A stretch of DNA of 64,000 nucleotides from Micrasema longulum (taxonomy: Eukaryota; Arthropoda; Insecta; Trichoptera; Brachycentridae): the NCBI GenBank assembly GCA_022494885.1, contig JAGVSM010001206.1, positions 248,001 to 312,000 of the forward strand, given 5' to 3'. The position numbers were made by a program, and so were the translations under genes. The notes beneath the pieces were generated by a model. It worked only from the letters and a program-made list of their open reading frames with translations. It was not told where the DNA came from and did not search any database. Position 1 is the stretch's first letter. Every line of letters begins with the position of its first letter. Positions 55,126 to 64,000 of this stretch are shown here, one piece after another.

Positions 55126-55449
55126 TGTTTATTTACTTCTGAAATAGCAAAATGTATTTCATAATCCATTTAAGGAACAGAATATTGGCACCAAGCCATT
55201 GAAACAATATGCATCATCCCTTCCCTCGGTAACTACACATGGACCATCTTCTAGAAATTAGCAAGCAGCCTGTTAGCCACATGTGCGGAAGACATTTTTC
55301 CTTATTTTGTTAAACATAGTGATGAAACGGTGATTTACTTGTTTAGTTTTTTATTGTTTACTTTTTAGCATGAACACGACAAATTTACTATTCCGCTCAA
55401 TGTTAAGGTTTGTAAATTTATTGATATAATTTTAAGTCGCTGGAATTCC
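55126..55449. other. AT-rich stretch, nothing recognised
   Basis: No gene or repeat is identified. Confidence 0.5.
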
Positions 55450-55710
55450 AGTATTCCATGCGCTTTGTAGCTGTTAGACGATTGATACTCTAGCTTCAAT
55501 AAGTAAATTTTATCAACTATCAAATACCAAAATATTGAAAATATCAATGAAACACTTAATTTAACAGTCAAATATACAATTTTGAGCAAATGTGGGCTAG
55601 ATTTCTTACCCTCCATGCGCTCTGAGCTCTAAAACGTGCTGGGATATTTGTTTACTGTACAGTGCTCTTGAGGTGATTTTCACAAAAATGGTGCCATATA
55701 AATTATCCAA
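55450..55710 (+). mobile_element. CR1/L2-type LINE 3' tail, sister of 35.8 kb
   Basis: CCATGCGCTTTGTAGCTGTT and CCATGCGCTCTGAGCTC, then CGTGCTGGGATATTTGTTTA, CTGTACAGTGCTCTTGAGG and ATGGTGCCATATAAATTATC. The order is the same as at 35795-35995, with a longer spacer between the two CCATGCGCT words. Confidence 0.65.
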
Positions 55711-55904
55711 GAAAAAAACCGAGTGACATTAGTTGAGGTATAGTACCTAGTGATTTTTTATGTATTTTTTAAATATAGGAGTTGCTTTATTATTTAGCTT
55801 GCTTATAATATACAAGTTTATATTTAAAAAGTGGATTTTTCTACAATTTAATTTCTTTAAAAGTACCTAGTGATTTCAAATATCTTGTTTTTAGTGTAAG
55901 CCTT

Positions 55905-56010
55905 GTGGCCTGTTTTTCAAGGAGGGGAGGTCTGCCCGGGAGTCGACTACCTTGGGGTTGGCCGTGCGACGCAATTAGAGGGAGTCTAAGTGGCTCTATT
56001 TCCTTCACAT
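55905..56010. other. GC-rich unique patch
   Basis: GGGGAGGTCTGCCCGGGAGT and GGGGTTGGCCGTGCGACGCA stand out in composition. No repeat partner and no firm coding. It is unexplained. Confidence 0.3.
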
Positions 56011-57209
56011 GCTCATAGTAATGTCTTCATCGTTGCCTACCAAATTACGAAAAATATAATTGAAGTCATATACCAAATTAAAATTCAGCAACATTGCATG
56101 TCCTAAAATAATTATTCTAAAAACTTATAAAATATTAAAAATCAAAATATTCTGAGTTATTCGATTTTAATCAATCATGCCGTGATTCTCCCGCTATAGT
56201 ATTTTATAAGTTCAATCGAGTAGTCTCGCGTTTATTCGAATATTTCAATCAAACGCGACACGTCGACACGTTCAGACCCGCGTGGCGTGAGAAAGACCTT
56301 GCATTATTGATAGTTCTGCACTTTATGCTGTTCCGATCATTCATATATTTCTAATAGCGAGGGACGAAAGAGTTTAATATGTTTCAGAGATCGCTGATAT
56401 ACTTCGGATACTTCTATACATTTGATGGAGAATGAGCAAGAATTTTGTAGATTTTATTTTTAACGTAATATTTTAAGTTGATTGGTTAATTTTATTGAGA
56501 CTACAAATTTATATATTAGTTGCAGTCTGTTCAATATTACTAGAATGTACCTATAAATAAACCAGCCGTTTAATATCCGGAAGAGAATGGCTCATTTCAC
56601 ACGTGTAATCCAAATCCACAGTATACAGTAAAATCAAGATTGATTAATATTTATTTTATTAATTTGTTTTTTTTTAATTCATTCAGCGGCTACACTCAGG
56701 TAAAAGTTATGTAAACTTATTATTGTCTTTACCTCGCATTAAAAAACCTGTTGAAAAATTTACAATACATATTCATCAATGGTTTGTTATTTTATTGTGC
56801 CGTGTGGACACGTGATGTTTTTTTTATTTATTTTTTATTTATTTCAAAATACAAAAATGTACAAAAACACAATTGTATTCCCATGAGTTAGCAAACTCAT
56901 TCATGTTACACAGTGGGTTCGTGGTTCGCACGTGTACAGCAATCCAAATCAAATTCTATGCCATTTTTTAAAGTTAGTTTTATAATTCAAAAAAAAAAGT
57001 CAAATGAATATCATCAACTTGCTACCAAAAGATTTATAAAAATAAAAATCATTAAGAGAGTTATAATATTTATGAATAAGCAAGTAAAAATTTTTTTTTT
57101 CAAATAAGACGACAAATTTTTAATTTATTTAAATAAATCAATGTAATTTGAACTTTTTTAATTAGCAATTTAAATAGAACAATATACTTTGTTATCACAT
57201 GCTACGGAT
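56011..57209. other. AT-rich stretch with CpG-bearing segment
   Basis: Near 56215-56300, TCGAGTAGTCTCGCG, AACGCGACACGTCGACACG and CCCGCGTGGCGTGAG give a CpG-bearing unique segment. The rest is AT-rich with no recognised element. Confidence 0.4.
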
Positions 57210-57600
57210 TTATTTAATTGTTTTAAACAACAAGTGGGTTTTAAGATTTTTCCGAAACATCACTTCACTCTCACAATTTTGCTTTGGCTGGGAGAGCATT
57301 CCATGCCATACGGCCTGCGACCGCAAATGCGCGTTCACCGAATTTAGTGCGCTGTTTGTGTAGAGGTAAAATAACTTTTCCTTTCGACAAAGATGTAGCT
57401 GATCTTTGGAAGGTAAAGCTTGTTCGTTTGGAAGGTAAAGCTCACTTAGATATTCCGGAGCAGAGTTGTGCAGTGAGTTATACATAAGCCAACAGAGTTT
57501 GTATTCCCCCTCTGTGGAAAACGTAGCCAGTGTAATTCCCGAAGTAGTGGAGTGATATGACTGAACTTAGAGATTTAAAAAAAGTCTCCTGCGGCATTCA
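57210..57600 (-). mobile_element. CR1/L2-like LINE, RT C-terminus
   Basis: Reverse-strand coding across three frames: HITPLLRELHWL, MYNSLHNSAPEYLSELYLPN, KFGERAFAVAGRMAWNALPA and FRKNLKTHLLFK. The HITP-x-L-x-x-LHWL...LC-x-x-Y-x-xLH-x-x-AP-x-YL...FG-x-RAFAVAG...AWN-x-LP...LKTHLF order is typical of L2/CR1-type RT ends. At least two frameshifts make it dead. A forward 67-codon frame over it is a shadow. Confidence 0.85.
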
Positions 57601-57918
57601 ATAGACTGTAGCGAGTCATTTTATTCATTGGTATACCTGCGTAGATAACATTAATTTAATCAACTGTAGACACTAAAAACGCATTTATTAATTGACGAGC
57701 GGCATCAAGCGGCAAATTTTTGCGTATGCATTTATTTTGTCTCAGCCGGTAAAAGCATTACCTTATCGGAAAGGTCATAGAAACCAGGTTTTTTATATTG
57801 GTACAATTTTTTATTTTATTTTATTTTATCTAATATTAGCATTAAACACACATTTATTAGGGACAGAGACACAGTTTGTAGTGAGACAATCAGGAACGAC
57901 CCTTGCCTGTGAACTTGT

Positions 57919-57951
57919 CCCGACTCGCTGAAAAAACCGTGTCGAGTCGGG
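57919..57951. repeat. Short GC-rich hairpin
   Basis: CCCGACTCG and CGAGTCGGG pair perfectly around a 15-base loop (CTGAAAAAACCGTGT). It lies just before the SINE C copy. It may be a transposon end or an RNA hairpin. No partner copy is found. Confidence 0.6.
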
Positions 57952-57959
57952 CACTTGTT

Positions 57960-58140
57960 TCTTTTTTTTTTGTTTTTGCACCACAACAGGCCAGGAAGCC
58001 CAATTACAGCGGTGAATTACATCACAGAACACCCAGGCTTGATGAAAATCACCTTTAATTTATGTGTTCTCACCGGGAATCGAACTCAGGCGTTCCGTGT
58101 GTGAGTCAAGCGTCTTGGCTACTACACCACGGAGGCCGCC
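57960..58140 (-). mobile_element. SINE family C copy with target duplication
   Basis: Reverse strand: GGCGGCCTCCGTGGTGTAGT, B-box region GAGTTCGATTCCCGGTGAGA, CAAGCCTGGGTGTTCTGTGA and TTGTGGTGCAAAAACAAAAA. ACTTGTT at 57953-57959 and 58142-58148 is the target-site duplication. It is a recent insertion. Confidence 0.9.
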
Positions 58141-58159
58141 AACTTGTTATATATTTAAA

Positions 58160-58245
58160 AACATACATGCAGACATATATGCATATATATTCGCATATAC
58201 ATATTCAAATAATATTTTATACATACATATTATGTTTATAAATAT
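58160..58245. repeat. ACATATA microsatellite
   Basis: Imperfect CATATATGCATATATATTCG and ACATACATATTATG-type repeats directly beside the SINE C insertion. Confidence 0.7.
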
Positions 58246-58962
58246 CATTTATACTGAAGAGGTGTTATTATTATACTCTACTTGATAGTAGCTATTTGTT
58301 AGTTCATATAAAACATATGATTGAATGGATTTAATGGATTTAACGGATTATATGGATTTAACCTCAAGGAATAGATAAAAAATATAATTTACGTTACTTC
58401 CACTTTTTAGTTTATTATTTACACGAAAAAACAAAGATTACACAAATAATATTTAAGAGTGAACTTGAATACTGGTGAAGACAGAGAAGGGCGAGTGACG
58501 TGTTACGCGCCCTTATATAGGTCCATTGGCCGCTGCGGCCATAGAAAACCACACATCCTCGTCTCTCACTCTCTGGTCCCCACAATACTTTATACATTAT
58601 ACCACTTATTACATTTTACATTTATAAATACATATTGGTCGTTCACCAGTTATTCCACATTCTATCACAGTGATCTATTCCCGTTCGAGCAAACCAATTA
58701 CTCAAACCAGATTTAAATTTTGAAAATGACTCAGACTCATTTGTCACCTGATCCAGTTAATTGAAGATCCTTGGACCTACCACAGAGGAATGCCACTTAG
58801 CCAAAGTTGTTTTAATTTTTGGTACGTAGTAATTCGCGTTAGAGGAATATTTAATTATTATTTTTTGTTGAATTCTTTGTTAACTAGTGGTCCAAAAGTT
58901 GATCAGACATAATTTGAAGAAATTTTGTCCATTAACAAATAACAACAGAAATGAAGAACATT
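58246..58962. other. Mostly unique stretch, short tandem run
   Basis: GGATTTAATGGATTTAACGG (58328-58347) and following bases repeat a nine-base word about four times. A GC-richer segment (58490-58580) carries opposite frames without known domains. Confidence 0.4.
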
Positions 58963-59240
58963 TAAGAGAAGGTAATATAGAAGTCTAGGCATCTACAGGG
59001 CTTATGACCTGCCAATGGCTAGTTTAAGTGCTTTACAAACTGTGTAACATTCACCATTCTGCCCATATTTGAACATCTTTATTCCTTCAACTATTTCATC
59101 TGTTGATGTTTGTGAAGTTAAAGAGCTGAAACCTTTATTTATGCGGGTGAGATTCATCTAATTGAATTATTTCACCTACATACTAGGCAACGCCTGAAAA
59201 TGATAATTTTCAATTTCTATACTTCATAATGGACCTGGTG
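58963..59240 (-). repeat. Unidentified repeat M, copy 4, best coding-like copy
   Basis: The reverse-strand frame gives LTRINKGFSSLTSQTSTDEI, VEGIKMFKYGQNGECYTVC and KALKLAIGRS with a stop, about 55 codons without interruption. The same peptide recurs at 47.6 kb with few changes, so the unit once encoded protein. I do not recognise the family. A shared downstream segment (CATAAGCCCTGTAGATGCCT) suggests a short 3' untranslated end. It is probably the last exon or 3' end of an unidentified transposon gene. Confidence 0.6.
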
Positions 59241-59246
59241 GATTTA

Positions 59247-59475
59247 TCAACAATATTTTGAGTTTGTTCAAATTTTCGTAGACGAGGACTGGATTCATTC
59301 AATTTAAACCTGCCATTGACAGGTCATAAGCCCTGTAGATGCCTAGACTTTTATATTACCTTCTCTTAAATGTTCTTCATCTCTGTTGTAATATGTTAAT
59401 ATAAACAGCTCCCCAGGGAGTTGAATCCAGTCCTTGTCTACAAAAATTTAGACAAACTCAAAATATTGTTGAAAA
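59247..59475. repeat. Hairpin element enclosing a forward M fragment
   Basis: CAACAATATTTTGAGTTTGT and CGAGGACTGGATTC (59247-59310) are inverted at 59411-59472 (GAATCCAGTCCTTG, CAAACTCAAAATATTGTTG). Between them lies a forward 90-base fragment of repeat M. Because the full M copy just to the left is reversed, the locus is a nested inverted repeat of about 500 bases. Confidence 0.75.
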
Positions 59476-59739
59476 ATTGGTCCAATTGAAAGGGCACTGC
59501 GCCTAAAATCACGAGCACCCTAAGGATAGAATATATATTTATGAAAGAAAGGGATGTTAAAAACTTTGCATCACTTTGCATTAGCAACTAAGTAAGTAGC
59601 TTAATTCTCTGTGAAAATTGGGAAACGTGAAATCCCAATTAGTTTTTATACGTTTTAACACTTAGAAGTGTTGAATACAGTATTTTAATATCTAATGTCA
59701 AATTTCATTTAATTCCATTGTAGTTTACCAGCTACAAGT

Positions 59740-60180
59740 ATGTTATAATATCGTCAGCGTTAAATAGTTTCGATGCAAACACGGTGTTTTTTAATTACGC
59801 TTGTCAGACACCCATAGCAACCCCTAATCGGAACTAACCGAATTTGAAATCAGCCCTCTAGCGACAAGCGGCATAAATATTTGAGGGAGGTAATCTGATT
59901 TACCCTCGACAGTTTTGCGAACCCGAAACATTTGCCATGAAATTTTAATTCGTGTTCAGTGTATTCAGAGGTCCTATTTGGACCACTCCGTGTTTAGGAA
60001 GATTCACAGTATTGACATTGGCCTGATTAAATGGCTCGAGTAATTGTTTGGGTATGATTATTTGACAATGCGGATTGCAAATTACTATTCCTTTCCTCAT
60101 ATTTAGGAATTTCGATTATTTCCATTTCATGTCCCATCATCATTCCGTGTCCACTTCTAGCTTAAGTATATCTAAATAAT
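59740..60180. promoter_or_regulatory. Unique balanced block, candidate conserved noncoding element
   Basis: Around 400 bases of non-repetitive, GC-richer sequence: CCATAGCAACCCCTAATCGG, TAGCGACAAGCGGCATAAAT, TCCTATTTGGACCACTCCGT and AATGGCTCGAGTAATTGTTT. It contains TAAT-type cores. CATAGCAAC resembles an X-box half site. No long open frame and no match elsewhere in the window. Constraint is inferred from complexity only. Confidence 0.35.
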
Positions 60181-62599
60181 AAATGTCGTCTACTCCTATG
60201 CATCCTAAGTAAGATCTTCATCAGGTAGTTCAGACAGAAACTTTCAACAAACTCTCCGCAGCGAGTGTCCAGGACGTCGAGAACTAGATACTTAGGATAG
60301 TGGGCAAAAGTGGTTAAGGCTCCAGGGAGGCACACCCCGCAGTATGTGCATATGTTTTTATTATATCTGTTTAGATGTTAATTTACAGACAAGTATAACA
60401 ATATGATTCATTGATAATTAAATTCAACTAACAACACCTAAAATAAATATATCTTAAAACTACATAATACACAAGTTAATTATCTTTATCCCAAATATGC
60501 AATTAGCTTTTCCATGCTTCCAGTTTCCCTGTGACAACTCATTGAACATTTAAAAATCTTAAACAGTAAAGGTTGTTTTAAGTTCCAGTGAGTCTTACCT
60601 TAGGAAGCCTAAAATCACCTCCACTTTTCATTCCATAACTGTGAAAATCTTTATTTATTGCTTACATTTCATCATGTACCCAGGAATGTGTGTTATGACG
60701 CATTACATTCCTTACAAACTACGGCATATCTGTAATTACTATTCATTGATTTCAAAGCTCATCGTTATATTCATTGTCAGTCCAATATATATGAATGTAC
60801 CCAAAATATGTCACAGCGCATTAATGAACAATCAGTTATCTTCTAATTTGCGGTACTGCTTTCTTCGGGGTTATTATAATATGAATAATGAGTTTAGTTT
60901 AGGTTTTTTGCATAAGTTTTCTATGTGCACCGAAATCATTTCATACATGGGTTTTTTGAGCCACAAATTTGTTGAATTAAAATAATTACAGATTTTTAGT
61001 CTTTTTTTTATGAAAGTTTTACGTCCGTTCCATTAATTTTCACCTCCTCGATATTGCAATCACAACACAGACGAAAGAAAACCACCTTTCTCAAATGAGT
61101 GCCGCGTAAAATGTTAAATAGGTTTTAAAAAATATATGTATTTCAATTAATACCGTCAGCTTTTCACACAGAAAATCTTCTCTATAAAAATCTGAGCCAC
61201 TCTCAGGAAACATAAGCAGTCACGTTTGTTGCAAAAGTTACTCCTGTGATAATGGAAAATGTGTTTTCTTGAGGTATTTCTTGAACTAAAACTTTCAAGC
61301 TCCAATCTAATCATTTCAACAAAAATTAACCGTACCCAAATGTGAAACATTCCTGAAATAATTTAATTTTTCGTACTTCTTTAAAAAAGGTATGTTCATT
61401 TTTTTAATAATGGTCGCACAGTTGATTTGTTAATAGAGTGCGTATTTTTAAAGAATACATTATGTTATATTTTTTATTACATTTATTACTTTGTTTTTAA
61501 TACATTTTTTAGTATGTTTTTTTACTTGGTCTAATACCTTTCCTTATTTTTCGATGTATTGATAACTGTTTCTTAAATACATGTTTTTTTACTGGCTTAG
61601 AACGGGGTAAATAACTCTAGTTAGATAGTCAAAACAACGTTGTATAAATGTGTAATTTTATGTGTATAAAATAATAGTAAATAAATGTTTATGAAAGAAT
61701 CACAAACAAACCGTTTTATGATATTTTTAAAGGTCAGTTCCCGAAGGTTATCTATCTAGACCGATTTGTTAGTTAATCTGAAGGTCGAGAATTTTACACA
61801 AGTTACTTTTTAAAAAGAAAAACTTACAGATAGTCAGCTGCGAAAATGTTTTTTTTTTAACATTTGATGATAGAAACCAAACATTCATCTTTTGGTAGTT
61901 GCCTACTTTAGTATGTTGATGTGAATGCTTGTCGGGACTAAACAAGTCCGGGACAGAAATTTTCAAGAAACATACGAGTTTTTTCACTTTTTTAAAACAT
62001 TTTTACGTTACAAGTGCCTTCAGTTTGAAAGTTTCTATATCATTTATGTGTCTTTACAGTTTAAAGTATGTATCACGGATAAGTTTTGGGAAATACTTCG
62101 AGTGTTGGAAGTTTCGGAGTACCCAAATGCTCAGAGTTTTGCTGGATGGAGCCGTCAATTTAATCATACGGTTCTATCACACTACAATTCAATCTATCCC
62201 ATCCGCTGTGTTAGATAACTTCCTCTATTTAAAATCCACCCACATTGCTTTAAGCTTGTGATTTCACGGAAAATTTCGCTAGTTGAGAGAAACCAATTTC
62301 ATATTGCTAGGCAAAAACATTATTTTCCAGAGATAGAAAAAAAATATTAAGAATGAGATACTAAATGTGGAAATAACACGTGAGTTTCATTTACACAATT
62401 AATTAAGTGTGTTTATCAATGATTGGTGTAAATATTAAAATTAAAGAAGATACTAAGACATTGACAGTGTGGTGTTTCAGAAATAGGTACCGGCAACTGT
62501 CAAGAAAATAGAAAAATACGTAAACACTACAGGTTGGCAACCCAGAGGATCAGTAACATGGGTAAACATATAAAAGCATTTTTTTTAAAGGAGTAACCC
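60181..62599. other. Long stretch, open frames unassigned
   Basis: Open frames at 60641-60985 (114 codons, forward), 61925-62218 and 61929-62261 (97 and 110 codons, overlapping) are among the longest in the window but show no known domain, signal or repeat partner. Codon content follows local AT bias. They are more likely chance than genes. A short GC-richer segment at 60225-60345 (CTCCGCAGCGAGTGTCCAGG) is also unexplained. Confidence 0.35.
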
Positions 62600-62795
62600 G
62601 CTAAGCCTTTATTTTAGAGGCTTGTCAGCAGGTGGGAAAGATGGGATATGGAAAGAGGGAGTGAACAATTCACCACAACACCCAGACCAATTGAGAAAAA
62701 AATATTTCATGGATTTTTTTTCTTACAACTGGCGGGAATCGAACCCGCGACGCCAGTTTCACAGTCGGCCGTCTAACCAACTGTGCTACGACGCC
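62600..62795 (-). mobile_element. SINE family D, single copy
   Basis: Reverse strand: GGCGTCGTAGCACAGTTGGT with TAGACGG (A-box) and GCGTCGCGGGTTCGATTCCC (intact B-box), then TTTCTCAATTGGTCTGGGTG and GTGGTGAATTGTTCACTCCC. The body shares CTGGGTGTT and the following TG.GGTGAAT-like bases with family C, although the tRNA head differs. The acceptor ends do not pair, so it is not a tRNA gene. Confidence 0.8.
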
Positions 62796-63270
62796 TGTTG
62801 ACGCACTGATCATTCTCTCTTCTCTACGTCTGTAGCCCGCCACTTACTGCCAATATCCAAATCTTCGTCTTTCGATATTATGGTCAACCGCGTAGTAAAA
62901 ATATATAAATTCTAACCTCAGTGCTCATTTGTATTAGTAATATATTGAATAACGAATATCGTTAATTTTTATTGTATTTTATTTTATTTTAGTCTTAATA
63001 AATAGTGTTTTCAATTTAGTAACTTTTAAAGAGCAAAGTGGGGCCATGCGTGAGATGTTGGATGTAGGACTTTAATTGACTTCCTACACCACATTTTAGC
63101 TTGTAGTGCAGGACTAAAAACATCTACGCGTAGTGTATACACGCTGATAGGCCTACCCACTGAGCCAGTAATAGTGTCGACAATTAGCCGATCGCTAATG
63201 AGTGATCTTCACCACAACTGGTGACCATCACAACTGGTGGCCATCACAACTGGTGACCCGAACAACAGCC
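62796..63270 (+). mobile_element. Possible solo LTR with repeated primer-binding-like motif
   Basis: TGTTGACGCACTGATC begins right after SINE D. A TATATAAATTC promoter-like box (62902) and AATAAATAG signal-like word (62998) follow. Near 63210 the motif CACAACTGGTGACC appears three times in a 17-base period, the last continuing as TGGTGACCCGAACAAC, which resembles the tRNA-primed start site after a 5' LTR. No gag or pol follows. The order (TG start, TATA, AATAAA, primer site) suggests an LTR remnant, but a second LTR is not seen, so this is tentative. Confidence 0.35.
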
Positions 63271-64000
63271 CACCCCCCCTCCCCTACAATAGTTAGTATT
63301 TTTAATATAAACAGTATATGATAGTATTGTTAATATAAACCGTATATAAGTATATAATTCACATATAAACAGGGGCAGGTTGATAGAATTGTCTCGCATG
63401 AAAAACAAAATATTGTCTAAAATTATAATTATGTTACTTCCCTTTTTTAATTTTTGGAATGGAATGCCGACTTATGTATTTCTTGGCAATTTAATATGTA
63501 TCTTTAACTTTTACTCATTGTGTTGTGTATATATGGTACATTTCTCCTTTTATTTTATTTATTCTACCAATGTGATTATTTGTTTTTATATTTATTATAT
63601 GCACCTTCGGTGTGGCTACATGCAAAATGTGTGGATATGTGATTTGATTTGAATTTATCATACTTGCGTTTTATATGATTATTGTGTTCTCATTAATTAT
63701 TATTTTATTCATAATTTTATAAATATTTTTTAACATTTTATTACGGTTATCTCATAACTTGTATTTTTAAATTCTGTTTCTTTATATTATATCCCTATTA
63801 TAGATTTCCTATTTATGGGATTTACGTTCACATTTTTTTTAATTATTTTTTTTTTCACTGTGCTGTATGATATTTATTTGTTACATATTTTTTATTAATC
63901 TTACTGCATACACTTAGAACATTTTTATCATAATTTAGTATATCTACATCACCATGATACATGTAATATTTTACCAAAATGTTAGAGGGGTTTGGTCTAA
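63271..64000. other. AT-rich stretch, nothing recognised
   Basis: Very AT-rich. A 90-codon forward frame (63380-63652) rich in F, Y and I follows base composition and is judged chance. Confidence 0.5.

Noticed and set aside
55950..55990. RT motif DYLGV in the GC-rich patch at 55.95 kb
   Set aside because: Only five residues match and no neighbouring RT landmarks are found in any frame.
60641..60985. 114-codon forward frame as a host gene
   Set aside because: No domain, no repeat partner, residues follow AT-rich composition, and no supporting start or splice context is visible. Kept only as an unassigned frame.
61925..62261. Overlapping 97- and 110-codon forward frames
   Set aside because: Two frames open over the same bases is expected by chance in a locally less AT-rich patch. 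Neither has a known domain.
62722..62795. Functional tRNA gene on the reverse strand
   Set aside because: The boxes are intact but the seven-base acceptor stem is mismatched, and a SINE body follows.

Overview
The window is strongly AT-rich eukaryotic DNA, most likely from an insect or close arthropod. This is inferred from the mobile-element mix: tRNA-derived SINEs, Penelope-like elements, R1-, RTE-, CR1/L2- and Jockey-like LINE tails and a mariner relic, all lying in intergenic or intronic type sequence. No intact host protein-coding gene, rRNA or functional tRNA can be supported. Nearly all open frames are short and are either chance frames or pieces of decayed transposons. No operons, CRISPR arrays or bacterial signals are present. 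I cannot name the species.

Layout. 0-9 kb: SINE copies, two hammerhead-like Penelope repeat modules (2.5 and 3.3 kb), two GC-richer unique patches (2.8 and 6.5-7.2 kb), a palindrome of almost 1 kb (7.2-8.2 kb) and an N-terminal mariner transposase relic (8.75 kb). 9.5-13.3 kb: an R1-like LINE end, an inverted pair of hammerhead-like modules (11.2-11.5 kb), a LINE tail and a reverse-strand LINE reverse transcriptase (RT) relic. 13.7-20.6 kb: SINEs, a Jockey-like RT end (16.1-17.1 kb), an opposite-strand LINE end (17.1-17.9 kb) and a Penelope GIY-YIG relic (18.5 kb). 20.6-32 kb: mostly featureless, with a SINE, a 45-bp minisatellite (23.8 kb) and RTE-like and Jockey-like relics (26.7 and 30 kb). 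32-46 kb: a second R1 tail directly joined to a CR1/L2 tail, a large RTE relic (33.6-34.3 kb), paired dispersed repeats, a third R1 tail and more LINE ends. 47-48.3 kb: a cluster built around TGAC-T5-GTCA iterons, with an unidentified repeat and a SINE inside. 50.8-55.1 kb: a foldback MITE, SINEs, a LINE end, a GC-rich candidate regulatory patch (53.6 kb) and a clear Penelope fragment with inverted arms and hammerhead-like motifs. 55-64 kb: CR1/L2 pieces, SINEs, a nested inverted repeat (59 kb), a candidate conserved block (59.7-60.2 kb) and a possible solo LTR with repeated primer-binding-like motifs (62.8-63.3 kb).

The elements do not form a pathway. The window reads as a graveyard of retroelement 3' ends, the normal result of 5' truncation, plus short non-autonomous elements that probably depended on some of these LINEs. 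Four tRNA-headed SINE families (called A to D here) account for over twenty insertions. The items most worth follow-up are the long palindrome, the hammerhead-like modules tied to Penelope coding remnants, the iteron cluster, the repeated unidentified coding-like unit (called M here) and the GC-richer single-copy patches. All boundaries are judged by eye and are approximate.
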